Source: Neobacillus sp. OS1-2 (GTDB taxonomy: Bacteria; Bacillota; Bacilli; Bacillales; Cytobacillaceae). From it: DNA of 64,000 nt. Positions 16,651 to 25,523 of this stretch are shown here, in pieces; the stretch's first letter is position 1; the number at the start of each line of letters is the position of its first letter. A program made the translations under genes and the position numbers. The stretch spans positions 1,178,001 to 1,242,000 of the forward strand of contig NZ_CP133265.1 of assembly GCF_030915505.1 (NCBI RefSeq). The letters are read 5' to 3'. The notes beneath the pieces were generated by a model that did not search any database, was not told where the DNA came from, and saw nothing but the letters and a program-made list of their open reading frames with translations.

Positions 16651-18495
16651 TTAGTAACCAATTTCTTGAAAGATTTCACCGATTTGGTTTTCTACACCTA
16701 CTACGTCGCTTCCCCCAAGTAAGTTGTAGGAATGCAGCTTTTTGTTTACGATTGCATTCTTGATTGGATCAGGTACCTGGGCAGGATAGGTTAATAAGAG
16801 CGGTGCGTCATTTTTCGCTGCCAGTACGGCTCCTGTTAATGCATCCGCAAAATTATAGCCTGTTGCTATATAGGCCTTTCCATTTTTACCTGTAAATAAG
16901 GAATTGACGATATTGTAATTGGTTTCAAAGCGATTCATTCCCCCATAGCGCACAGGGTTATTGAATTGTCCCATTATTTCATCACTGATGGCATTCTCAC
17001 TACCTACAACAATGGTATTTTTATAGTCTATTAATGCATTTTTTGTTGCCTCAGGAAGTTCATTTGTTCTTGAAAGAAAAATAGGATAGCCCATTTTGGC
17101 TGCATATGGTGCAATCGTCAATGCATCGGGATAGTTATAACCAACTGCGACAATGGCCGTGTTACCTTTTTCAGGCATTTTCTCAGCAATTTTTGTAGCC
17201 GTTTGGAACCGATCCGCTCCGCCAATCCGGCTCACTTGCAGACCCATTCCGTTCAATTGCCCTTCGACCCCAGAGCTGATGGCATCTGAACTACCGAGTA
17301 GAATGACCTTCTTTGCTTTTAAGCGGTTGATCTCATTTTTAGTCGTTTCCGTTAACTGAGTATCATGGGTTAGCAGCATCGGCGCATTAAGTTGGTATGA
17401 AAGTGTCGTGCCGGCAAGGGCATCCGGGAAATCATAGCCTCGTGCCAATACAACTGTATCTGACCCGTTCGGCCAGCCTTCTTGGGAGATGGCAGCTGCC
17501 GTTTCAAATCGGGTTGACCCGGAAAGTCTTTTGCCAAGCGGCTGCAGACCGCCGGATGCTGTGTACCCAATCGTTCCATCCTGTAGCTTCACTTTGTACC
17601 AGACATATTGCTTATTGCGCATATCTACGGAAGGATCAAACTTATTGGATTCATCATAAACGAATCGATCCAAAATGGTAACAGCTTCTTTTTTTCCAGT
17701 TGGCAGCGTTTTAACTTTTCCTGAAAGGGTCGACGGTGCTCCCCTAAAATTTGCAGATTCTGCTGATAGAACAAGATCATTGCTCTTAAATGCATGTTTC
17801 GTTGTATGCAGCAAATGATTGGCGATAGAGTACGAATTTCGGTTAAATAATAATAATAATAATAATGGAGGGTTTTCCGTATAAGTAAAGTCGCTAACTT
17901 TGAAATCAAATGGAATCGGATGGATCCCCATACTATTGTTGGCCGAGTCTAGTTGACTATAAAATCTCTCTTGATAGCTCTTCGTATTCATAGTTCCATC
18001 CGCCTGGTAAATAGGGCTGTTGCTTGGAACCTTTCCATTATAAGCAAGGATGGCAAAATACCAGTTTTCAAGAATATCCCGCTCGTTATTATTTAATATT
18101 GGCAGCTTTCCATCTATTCCTTTAAACTTTTCATCGAGCTTCTGTAAGCCGGCATTAATATTATACTGGATATCCGTTTTCAATTTTTCTTGATCAAATC
18201 TTGGATCATTGGTAATTTGCATTATCCCAATGCCGCCATCATTATTTGAAGCATGATACGGCTCTCCGTTTTTATCAAATTGCTGCCAGGCACTTTCCTG
18301 ATAAGCCAAGGTTTTGGCAATTTCCGGAGGGATATCATATTTGATAGCCGACTCCGTTAGCAGTTTATTAATCTCTTGATACGATGGATTTTGATAAGTA
18401 GTGCCGGAAAGTGTGGTCTCTGCAAAACTACTGCCTGCTCCAATAGAAAGAAATAGAGAAGCTGAAGTAATTCCGGTTAGAAATTTTTTTAACAT
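16651..18495 (-). CDS. CWB2 protein with SLT transglycosylase and SH3 domains
   Basis: 614 aa. Signal peptide 1-25. Residues about 40-190 are a lysozyme-like SLT domain: catalytic Glu in AYQESAW (E67), GGIGIMQITN and WYFAILAYNGK. Lytic transglycosylases cut the MurNAc-GlcNAc bond of peptidoglycan. A linker at 211-216 is six Leu all encoded by TTA. Residues about 240-322 are an SH3-like wall-binding domain (ANFRGAPS..., YVWYKVKLQDGTIGYTASGG). Three CWB2 repeats fill 323-614. AAAGGGGAA precedes ATG. A wall-anchored autolysin; regulation may involve the poly-G tract about 70 bp upstream. Confidence 0.9.
   Translation of the reverse strand: MLKKFLTGITSASLFLSIGAGSSFAETTLSGTTYQNPSYQEINKLLTESAIKYDIPPEIAKTLAYQESAWQQFDKNGEPYHASNNDGGIGIMQITNDPRFDQEKLKTDIQYNINAGLQKLDEKFKGIDGKLPILNNNERDILENWYFAILAYNGKVPSNSPIYQADGTMNTKSYQERFYSQLDSANNSMGIHPIPFDFKVSDFTYTENPPLLLLLLFNRNSYSIANHLLHTTKHAFKSNDLVLSAESANFRGAPSTLSGKVKTLPTGKKEAVTILDRFVYDESNKFDPSVDMRNKQYVWYKVKLQDGTIGYTASGGLQPLGKRLSGSTRFETAAAISQEGWPNGSDTVVLARGYDFPDALAGTTLSYQLNAPMLLTHDTQLTETTKNEINRLKAKKVILLGSSDAISSGVEGQLNGMGLQVSRIGGADRFQTATKIAEKMPEKGNTAIVAVGYNYPDALTIAPYAAKMGYPIFLSRTNELPEATKNALIDYKNTIVVGSENAISDEIMGQFNNPVRYGGMNRFETNYNIVNSLFTGKNGKAYIATGYNFADALTGAVLAAKNDAPLLLTYPAQVPDPIKNAIVNKKLHSYNLLGGSDVVGVENQIGEIFQEIGY
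17846..17866. repeat. Trinucleotide microsatellite (AAT)7 inside a coding region
   Basis: Seven tandem AAT units on the plus strand, read on the minus strand as six consecutive TTA leucine codons (residues 211-216) in the SLT-SH3 linker of the CWB2 autolysin. Copy changes would stay in frame. Confidence 0.85.
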
Positions 18496-18561
18496 TATGT
18501 TCCCCTTTCAAAATTAATCTAGTTTAAGGATACCATTTTTATACTAGAATCTTATAAACTG

Positions 18562-18570
18562 CCCCCCCCC
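18562..18570. repeat. C9/G9 homopolymer in the autolysin promoter region
   Basis: Nine C on the plus strand (nine G in the gene's direction), about 70 bp upstream of the leftward SLT-CWB2 gene and next to AT-rich -10-like hexamers (TATAAG, TATAAA). Position fits a promoter spacer or -35 region. Confidence 0.7.
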
Positions 18571-18624
18571 TAAAATATTGAAGTGTTACAGTAACTTTCC
18601 TAATTTTAAAGGTTCCCTTGCTTC

Positions 18625-20037
18625 CTAAGGTTTTATAATTGTGATGTTTGGATTGGCAAAATTCATTAATTCGTTGATTGTTTTATTTGGTAAAGAGTTT
18701 TCTCCCCCAAGGATAAGGAATCCACCAATTTCCATTCTATTTTCATAGATAAGTTCCATGGTTGCCCCCTTTGGCTCCGTGCTCGTTAAGATAACAGGTG
18801 CGCCCAAGCTTGCAGCGAAAGCCGACCCAGATAATGCATCAGGGAATTTCTCGCCCGTGGCAAAAAAAGAGATCATGAAATCTAAATCAGATGTGAATCT
18901 TTGAATGATCGCCCTATTCGTTTTATAACGATCATCCCCATATATACGCTCATTCTTCGGTAGCTTTGATGCAATACTATCGGAAATGGCCTCGTATCCT
19001 CCAATTACATAAGACTTATTAATGTTATTTATGCTTAAAAAAGTACTAAGGGATGATGGAAGATGTTGACTATCTGTTAAGAGAATAGGCATCCCTTTTG
19101 CTCCGGCAATTGCTGACATCGATAGGGCATCAGCGAAATTCCTGCCAGTTACAACTGCGATTTCCCCGCTATTCCCGACCTTTTCAGCAACCTTAACGGC
19201 GGTTTCATACCGATCAGCTCCGCTCAGCCTCGTAACATTGATATCAGAGTTAGCCAATTCCGTTTCGACATTCGCTGAAATGGCGGATGTTCCCCCGACA
19301 ATAAATACTTCCTTTACGTTCAATCGTTGAAGCTCCGCTTTGACTTCAGAATTTAAACTTTGTACATTTGGTTCCGTTAATAATAACGGCGCATTATATT
19401 TTGCAGCTAAGGGAGTAGCACAAAGCGCATCTGGGAAGTTGCCGCCCGTTGTAATGATGGCTGTGTCAGATGTATCCCATCCAGCCTGTGAGATGGAAAC
19501 CGCTGTGCTATAACGGTTTTCACCATAAAGGCGGTCAACGCCTAAGCGTAGCTCGGTTCCAAAAGTGTACTCCTTGATCGATTCATTTGTACTTTCGACC
19601 ACAATAAAGTAGTTTCCCGGCTTAACCATGGCATCTATAAGAAATGAACCAATATTGTAAATACTTTTTGGATCAACCGGCTCACTACTAGCAATGATAT
19701 TTCCTTGGTCATCAAGTAAGCTCAAGTGTAAACCATCATTTTGAAAGTCTCTGTTTTCGTCACGAGCAGTACCTTCTATCATCAAATTACCCGGAAAATC
19801 TAGCTGGAGTTGATAGATATCAATATCATTTATGTTCATTTCACCATAGAACGAGGGATAGACATTACCATAGTCTCTTCTTTCTAATTCAATTATATTG
19901 GCAAATTCAAAATCGTTATTTGGTTCTTCCTCAAACGAATACCCGTAATAGTCGCTTTTTTGGGCATTTGCAGTATGTAAATAAATAAAAGGAAATACCA
20001 ATGTTACCGCCAATAATGTAATAAATAGTTTTTTCAC
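18625..20037 (-). CDS. CWB2 wall protein with PPC-like beta domain
   Basis: 470 aa, GTG start with GGGAGG 6 nt upstream. Signal peptide 1-25 ending in ANA. Residues about 32-165 look like a bacterial pre-peptidase C-terminal (PPC)-type beta sandwich: EEEPNNDFEFAN, DIDIYQLQLDFPGNL, DAMVKPGNYFIVVEST. PPC domains usually accompany secreted proteases, but no protease is fused here. Residues about 172-465 are three CWB2 repeats (LYGENRYSTAVSIS, RLSGADRYETAVKVA, RIYGDDRYKTNRAI). The decayed gene at 15237-16452 is a paralogue with the same layout. Function beyond wall binding unknown. Confidence 0.85.
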   Translation of the reverse strand: MKKLFITLLAVTLVFPFIYLHTANAQKSDYYGYSFEEEPNNDFEFANIIELERRDYGNVYPSFYGEMNINDIDIYQLQLDFPGNLMIEGTARDENRDFQNDGLHLSLLDDQGNIIASSEPVDPKSIYNIGSFLIDAMVKPGNYFIVVESTNESIKEYTFGTELRLGVDRLYGENRYSTAVSISQAGWDTSDTAIITTGGNFPDALCATPLAAKYNAPLLLTEPNVQSLNSEVKAELQRLNVKEVFIVGGTSAISANVETELANSDINVTRLSGADRYETAVKVAEKVGNSGEIAVVTGRNFADALSMSAIAGAKGMPILLTDSQHLPSSLSTFLSINNINKSYVIGGYEAISDSIASKLPKNERIYGDDRYKTNRAIIQRFTSDLDFMISFFATGEKFPDALSGSAFAASLGAPVILTSTEPKGATMELIYENRMEIGGFLILGGENSLPNKTINELMNFANPNITIIKP

Positions 20038-20132
20038 GACTTCCTCCCTGAATGGTTAAATTTGATTAAGATGTAATCGCTTTAAAGCCTAGTTTAGAAA
20101 AAGATGGGAACAATTTGTTCCCACCTTGAAGA

Positions 20133-22379
20133 TTAATTGGATAAGCTTGCACCAGTATAGTAGTGTCCTAGGATTTGATCATATTTAAAGCCTTGATCCG
20201 CCATTGATTTAGCACCATATTGGCTCATCCCGACTCCATGTCCATAGCCAAGGCCATTAATAATAAACTGTGATGACGTATCTTGGACATTTGTTACAAG
20301 ATAGCTTTTAAAGGTAGAAGCGCCCATCATGCTTCTTAACACACTCATTTTCGTATCATTTACTTCTAATTTAAACTTTTTGATATCGCCAATTAGTGCT
20401 CCTTTAATTTGCTCGCGGCCACTTGGAGAGATCGCATCATTTCCTCCTAAATAGACAATAGATGGCCTAAATCCTAATGACTTAATCCATTGCTTAGAAA
20501 CCTGTGGAAGACTATCTTTTTCAGTTAGGATTACCGGAGCATTTTGATAGGCTGATAATACCGCCCCTGGCAATGCATCGATAAAGACTCTACCCTGTGC
20601 AAAATATATTTTACTCTTATCAAAGTTATATTTATTGGCAATGGCAATACTTGTATCATATCTTGTTTCGCCGCTAATTCTTTCAATATTGCTAATACCA
20701 AGGACATTAAGCTGGTTTTCAATATTTGTAGAAAGTGCAGTTGTACCGCCGATTAGAGTAACTTTCTTAATCTGTTTATCTTGTAATAATTGGAGTACAC
20801 TTTCATTTAACCAATTTGGGTTTGAAAGAATAATTGGTATTTGCTTACTCGCTGCATAGGAGGCGATGGAAAGCGCATCAGGCGAAGTATCCGACCCATT
20901 TGTAATGAAGACTTCGGAAAAGGCCTCTTCTTTCTTCGCAATCTCCACTGCAGTGTCGTAACGAGTTTCGCCATTTACACGCTCCACTTGATAACCTTGG
21001 TTTTCCAAAGTTATTTTAACATCATTTGAAATTGCCGCTTCACCGCCAAGCAAATAGATTTGCTTAGGATTTAATTCTTTTATCCTATTAAATACAATAT
21101 CTGGTATGGCTGATGAGGTGGTTAATAATAACGGAGCATTATATTTTTTGGCTAATACAGCACCTGTAATTGCATCAACGTGTACATCACCGCGGCCAAG
21201 CACGACTGTATCTGCAGTTCCTGACCAGCCTTCTTTTGATATGGCAACGCTTGTCTCATAACGGGTATTTCCAGCAATTGTTGTTGTATTAATGTCTGGC
21301 TGGTTCCCGGATATTGACCGAACGAAATTACCTGCCTTATCCTTCATAAAATATTCGATATGAATCGTCCCTTTGGTACGATTACCAGTAGATTCACCTG
21401 ATGCGGTTTTTGTAAATTCATCCGCAAAACTCACGTTAGAAATATCTGTAATCTTAATATCTGCTGCACCGCTATTCGTCAATACATAGGATTTTATCCC
21501 TCTGAATACCGCTGAACTCGCCTGCGACTCGGAAATTTTGTCCCACCATTGTTCAGGATGGATTAAGTCTAATTGAGAAGTATTGATCTGCTGCTTGTCC
21601 AAGGCAATGTTCCATGGAATCTTCGGATCATAAGGATCTCTTTTTGCCGCCAAGTACGGCACTTGGGCTGACCCCCAATAATTTGCATTCGATTCGATGA
21701 AGCCGCCATTACTCGAAGAATAAACAGCTGAAATAAGATTGCCGTTGTACCTTAATACTTTTCCCGCAGTCTGGTCTACTGCTAAACTCGAGTTATTATA
21801 AAGACTTGAGCCCCAAATATAACCTGCATATGCTTGATATGAAACTGTATCATCAATCACAGCACCTGATTTTGATTTTACATAGGTTCTCGCTGCCACA
21901 GCCTGTGCCTTTAATGCCTCAATCGACCATGAAGCAGGCATTTCTCCGGGAACAACACCTTTTAAATAATCTTCAAGCAGAAGCGTATTAACAGGTCTAA
22001 CATAGGCCCCTGCTTCGATGGTAAATTGCATATTACCTAAATAATTTCTGCCATTAATATTCGCATAGTTACTTACACCATACTGGACTGGAGTAATCAG
22101 AAAGCTATTTTGATAGGTTCCGATTTTAACACCGTTTTCGTATAACGCTAACGTTGTACTATTTTCTACTTTAACCGTGTAATTTTTTCCCGCAGTCAGT
22201 GGAGCTGAGTTATTAAGCAGATAGCTTCCATTAATAGCTAAAGAAATTTGTGTTTGATTTCCTACATAATTCTTTAGTTTAACGGACACTTGCTCTGTTG
22301 AACTGGCTGCTTTTGCAAAGCTCGGAGACATGCATACTATGAATAATAAAACAAAAACTAGCATTTTTCTAAGCGCCAA
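20133..22379 (-). CDS. lytB: SpoIID/LytB-type protein with CWB2 repeats inserted into the SpoIID domain
   Basis: 748 aa from TTG 22379, which sits 7 nt after AAGGGAG; a GTG at 22388 is too close to that site. Signal peptide to SFAKA. Residues about 110-355 are the first part of a SpoIID domain (LLLEDYLKGVVPGEMPASW, LKAQAVAARTYV, YSSSNGGF). Three CWB2 repeats occupy about 365-665, and the SpoIID domain then resumes (VLRSMMG, GLGYGHGVGMSQYGA, ILGHYYTG). SpoIID-family proteins modify glycan strands or stimulate amidases; B. subtilis LytB enhances LytC. It lies downstream of a lipoprotein and an amidase gene, matching the lyt theme. The symbol is by family and context. Confidence 0.88.
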   Translation of the reverse strand: MALRKMLVFVLLFIVCMSPSFAKAASSTEQVSVKLKNYVGNQTQISLAINGSYLLNNSAPLTAGKNYTVKVENSTTLALYENGVKIGTYQNSFLITPVQYGVSNYANINGRNYLGNMQFTIEAGAYVRPVNTLLLEDYLKGVVPGEMPASWSIEALKAQAVAARTYVKSKSGAVIDDTVSYQAYAGYIWGSSLYNNSSLAVDQTAGKVLRYNGNLISAVYSSSNGGFIESNANYWGSAQVPYLAAKRDPYDPKIPWNIALDKQQINTSQLDLIHPEQWWDKISESQASSAVFRGIKSYVLTNSGAADIKITDISNVSFADEFTKTASGESTGNRTKGTIHIEYFMKDKAGNFVRSISGNQPDINTTTIAGNTRYETSVAISKEGWSGTADTVVLGRGDVHVDAITGAVLAKKYNAPLLLTTSSAIPDIVFNRIKELNPKQIYLLGGEAAISNDVKITLENQGYQVERVNGETRYDTAVEIAKKEEAFSEVFITNGSDTSPDALSIASYAASKQIPIILSNPNWLNESVLQLLQDKQIKKVTLIGGTTALSTNIENQLNVLGISNIERISGETRYDTSIAIANKYNFDKSKIYFAQGRVFIDALPGAVLSAYQNAPVILTEKDSLPQVSKQWIKSLGFRPSIVYLGGNDAISPSGREQIKGALIGDIKKFKLEVNDTKMSVLRSMMGASTFKSYLVTNVQDTSSQFIINGLGYGHGVGMSQYGAKSMADQGFKYDQILGHYYTGASLSN

Positions 22380-22412
22380 ACGTACCACTCCCTTATGTTC
22401 TATTTTTATCTC

Positions 22413-23120
22413 TTATTCTTTCTTCTCTAATTCAGATGTTGCGGAATAGCCATTTTCACCGCTAAGCTTAAACTCTTCTTTAATTAATCCCTGCTTCGGT
22501 GCATAATACCTTGTATAGGTTGTTTCTTCATTTACAACTTCATTTGTCTTTTTTTGAATGGTAAGAACATGTGAAAAATCCCCCGCAGGAACTGTAACTT
22601 TCTGATCTTCTGCAAGCCGATTCCATGTCTTGGATTTACTTGAATCATTATTTACAATTGTTTCATATTGTTCAATCGGTACAAAATTATTTAATATGTC
22701 TTTATTTGCATTTTCGCTATTATTCTCTTCATATAGTAATGTAATCTCATCTTTCGTCCAACGATAGATCTGCGTCGTTTTATTATCACCTAATTGCAAA
22801 AGAGTTTGAACATACTCATCATTGGCCGCGATAATTTCTTCGGTAAAAACAAGCTCGCCTTTTTCTGTAAAGCTTTTTTTACTTCCAACTTCAGGTCGAT
22901 AGTCTAATAGATTCATACCTTGTTCCACTTCTTGATCATTCACAACTGGCTCGATCTTATTTGGCTTTTCATCAGAATCAGCCTTTTTTGAATCAGCCTT
23001 TTTTTCTGAATTACTGGTGGTTTTTACACTTTTTGTCTTAGAATCTACTTGTTCTTCTTTGCAGCCGGATAATGAAACGGCAAGAAGACAAGCAATGAAA
23101 ATAACTAGTATCTTTCTCAT
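22413..23120 (-). CDS. Putative lipoprotein
   Basis: 235 aa. The signal peptide ends in a lipobox LSGC, so the mature protein should be lipid-anchored at C19. A Lys/Ser/Asp-rich linker (about 25-60) leads to a compact domain of about 170 residues with alternating strands (EKGELVFTEEIIAANDEYVQ, TQIYRWTKDEITLLYEE, TYTRYYAPKQGLIKEEF) that I cannot assign to a named family. It lies between the amidase and the LytB-like gene, 25 bp before the next start on the strand, which recalls the lipoprotein gene lytA of the B. subtilis lytABC operon, though size and sequence differ. A role in the export or activity of the wall hydrolases is inference. Confidence 0.8.
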   Translation of the reverse strand: MRKILVIFIACLLAVSLSGCKEEQVDSKTKSVKTTSNSEKKADSKKADSDEKPNKIEPVVNDQEVEQGMNLLDYRPEVGSKKSFTEKGELVFTEEIIAANDEYVQTLLQLGDNKTTQIYRWTKDEITLLYEENNSENANKDILNNFVPIEQYETIVNNDSSKSKTWNRLAEDQKVTVPAGDFSHVLTIQKKTNEVVNEETTYTRYYAPKQGLIKEEFKLSGENGYSATSELEKKE

Positions 23121-23137
23121 GTTTAATACCGCCTTTT

Positions 23138-23174
23138 TTAAAAAGGACCCGATAAATGATTTATTATCGAGTCC
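23138..23174 (-). terminator. Terminator after the amidase gene
   Basis: On the minus strand GGACTCGATAA pairs with TTATCGGGTCC (one mismatch) and is followed by TTTTTT. It lies between the amidase stop and the lipoprotein start, so the lipoprotein-lytB pair may be partly uncoupled from the amidase. Confidence 0.85.
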
Positions 23175-23188
23175 TCTTATTCCCTCAA

Positions 23189-25279
23189 TTATTTTAATCT
23201 ATTTTTTACAGATTGTGATAATTGATTGTTTACAATTCCACCAATTACTTCCAATTGGTCAACTACATTATCACTACCAAATTCCAGCAATTGGGATTCA
23301 ACATTTCTGTTTAAATAATCACCAATTAAAACTAAAGGCGATCCTGTGCCTATTGACAGTGGAGCGGATGCCAGTGCATCCGGGAAGTCTTTTCCAGTAG
23401 TTAAGTTTACTTTATTCGAACGTAAGCTATCTTCAAAATTCAGATTAATGATCGCATTTGTTGCATAACGATCCACTCCCGCTAATCGGACGATGCTGCT
23501 GGAAGGATAAACTGATGCAAGTTGTTGTTTAACCTTTTCAGAAATGGCGTCAGTTCCTCCTGCAATAACAACATTCTTGCTATTTAAATTTAAGGATCGC
23601 GATGGTGTTACGTTACCCTCTTGTACTAACATAATGCCCCAATTTTTATTGGCTGCAATTGGTGCTACTGTCAAGGCATCCGGGAAATTTCGGCCATATA
23701 CTACAAAAAGCCCATTCACATTGCCAATTTTTTGTAAGATATTGAGGTTAGTTTCATAGCGGGTTGCACCGGAAATTCTTTCTACCCCAAGCTGCATACT
23801 CACTAAAGTATCTTCAATCGTTTTCGCGATAGCATCCTGCCCGCCGACGATCACTACTTTGGTTGCACCAAGTCTGCTAATTTCCTGTTTAACTGCTTCA
23901 TCCAATACTGTAGCATGCGTTAATAGAATTGGTGCTTTTTCATAGTAATTTGATAATGGCCCGGCAGACAAAGCATCTGCAAATTGATATCCGGTTGCCA
24001 GGATGACTGTCTTTTGCTGTTTATCCTCGGCGAATCCATTTGGATAGAGTTCATTTGAAACTTTAATCGCTGTCTCAAAACGAGTTTGTCCGGAAAGACT
24101 TGATACAGTCACATCCCGTGTAACTGCAACGCCAGGAATATTGGTCCATAGAACATCATTGGTTTTATTATTGACAATTTTGATGTTTGCTTTTCCTTCG
24201 CTATAAGCTAACGCCGAATCATAATCATAGAAGCTTCCACTGACTTGATTATTTACATAGACATCATACTTTTTATCAAGATAGTTTGACCAAACAGTCC
24301 TATTTGTATCCATCGATACAATACGTGTATTTCTCCAGTGTTCAGCATAGTCAATAGCCGCTGCTTCAGTTGGCAGTGCCTTTAAAAGACCATTTGTACG
24401 ATGGTAAACTTCAAATTTACTATTCAAATAGGTATAGGTTTGTTTATCCTTATCAAAAACACTCACCGTTGTACCAAGTTGATTTGCATAATTTACAGCT
24501 TCTTGCTCGGTCTTAAAAGTTTTAATTATTTTGCCATTCTCATCGTGCACTTCAAACACCTTATAGAATGCTGTCACAGAATCAGCAATCGCCTGGGCGA
24601 CTCTTTGCTGGTAGGCAGCAGATTTTAATAATGCTTCCTCATCGCGATTGGTCATATACCCCATTTCAATAAGAATTGCCGGCATTTGTGCATTTCGAAT
24701 TACATAAAAACTTTGATCATTTCCAATCCCGCGATTAATCGCTCCTAAATAGCTGATCACCGTTGGATGAACCGTTTCTGCTAATCTTTTACTCTCAGAA
24801 TAATAGTTCATTTGAATTGGGTCAGGCGGATAATCAGGCTGTAAGTGGTTGTACCCATCATAATAATAGGTCTCTACTCCTTTGACGTAAGGACTGCTTG
24901 GACTCGCGTTAGAATGGATTGAAACAAATAGACTGTTATCATTATTGTTTGTAACAGCGGCATTTGCTACTTTCATTCGGGCAATGAGATCGGCACTTGC
25001 ACTAGCACTGCTGAAATCTCGATCAGAATCCCTAGTCATCACTACTTTTATATCCGTGTTTCTTAATGCATCCCTAACTTTCAATCCAACTTGCAAGTTT
25101 GCAGTCTCTTCACAGAATCCAGTACTGGCTCCGGAGTACCCGCATGTTCCAGAGTATCTTCCTCCATGTCCTGGATCAATGACGAGTAACTTTTCTGCAA
25201 AACTACTAGCTGGAAAGATAAATAAAAATAACATAAAAAAGAATAAAACCTTTAACTGCTCTTTTCCGCTTACTCTCAT
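23189..25279 (-). CDS. lytC: N-acetylmuramoyl-L-alanine amidase with CWB2 anchor
   Basis: 696 aa. Signal peptide 1-28. Amidase_3 domain at about 30-240 with zinc ligands H38 (DPGHGG), E57/E58 (CEETAN) and H122 (SIHSNA) and catalytic E205 (IEMGYMTN). It cleaves the amide between MurNAc and L-Ala of the stem peptide. Residues about 245-385 contain SPOR-like/linker repeats (KTFKTEQEAVNYANQLGT, LPTEAAAIDYAEHW). Three CWB2 repeats fill 390-696. GGAGG lies 7 nt before ATG. First gene of the lyt-like set; promoter at 25322-25350. B. subtilis LytC has CWB2 repeats in front of its amidase; here the order is reversed, so the symbol is by function only. Confidence 0.92.
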   Translation of the reverse strand: MRVSGKEQLKVLFFFMLFLFIFPASSFAEKLLVIDPGHGGRYSGTCGYSGASTGFCEETANLQVGLKVRDALRNTDIKVVMTRDSDRDFSSASASADLIARMKVANAAVTNNNDNSLFVSIHSNASPSSPYVKGVETYYYDGYNHLQPDYPPDPIQMNYYSESKRLAETVHPTVISYLGAINRGIGNDQSFYVIRNAQMPAILIEMGYMTNRDEEALLKSAAYQQRVAQAIADSVTAFYKVFEVHDENGKIIKTFKTEQEAVNYANQLGTTVSVFDKDKQTYTYLNSKFEVYHRTNGLLKALPTEAAAIDYAEHWRNTRIVSMDTNRTVWSNYLDKKYDVYVNNQVSGSFYDYDSALAYSEGKANIKIVNNKTNDVLWTNIPGVAVTRDVTVSSLSGQTRFETAIKVSNELYPNGFAEDKQQKTVILATGYQFADALSAGPLSNYYEKAPILLTHATVLDEAVKQEISRLGATKVVIVGGQDAIAKTIEDTLVSMQLGVERISGATRYETNLNILQKIGNVNGLFVVYGRNFPDALTVAPIAANKNWGIMLVQEGNVTPSRSLNLNSKNVVIAGGTDAISEKVKQQLASVYPSSSIVRLAGVDRYATNAIINLNFEDSLRSNKVNLTTGKDFPDALASAPLSIGTGSPLVLIGDYLNRNVESQLLEFGSDNVVDQLEVIGGIVNNQLSQSVKNRLK

Positions 25280-25321
25280 CTGCTAACCTCCAAATTATTC
25301 CACAGTTCTCTACATTTCTAC

Positions 25322-25350
25322 ATTATATCACTCTATTACTTGAATTTTAA
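25322..25350 (-). promoter_or_regulatory. Probable sigma-A promoter of the amidase gene
   Basis: On the minus strand TTAAAA, a 17-nt spacer, then a perfect TATAAT; about 43 bp before the ATG. The -35 is weak. Confidence 0.5.
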
Positions 25351-25433
25351 TGACAATTTTCATTTAATTTCACCAAATTTCTAATATTAGTAGATTTTTA
25401 TGGTATTAAGTAAAACAAGTACAAAGAACAGGC

Positions 25434-25468
25434 GCAAAAAAAGCCTGAAGTAATTACTTTCAGGCTTA
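25434..25468 (-). terminator. Terminator of the glycopolymer operon
   Basis: On the minus strand AAGCCTGAAAGTAATTACTTCAGGCTT forms a near-perfect hairpin followed by seven T, downstream of the MurJ-like gene. Confidence 0.9.
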
Positions 25469-25523
25469 CTAGTTTTTATTAATTTTTATTAATTAAGAAT
25501 AGTTAATGGGCAACTTCACTTAC

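Noticed and set aside
17841..17870. Microsatellite as CRISPR or other array
   Set aside because: Only 21 bp of a simple trinucleotide repeat in coding sequence; no spacers.
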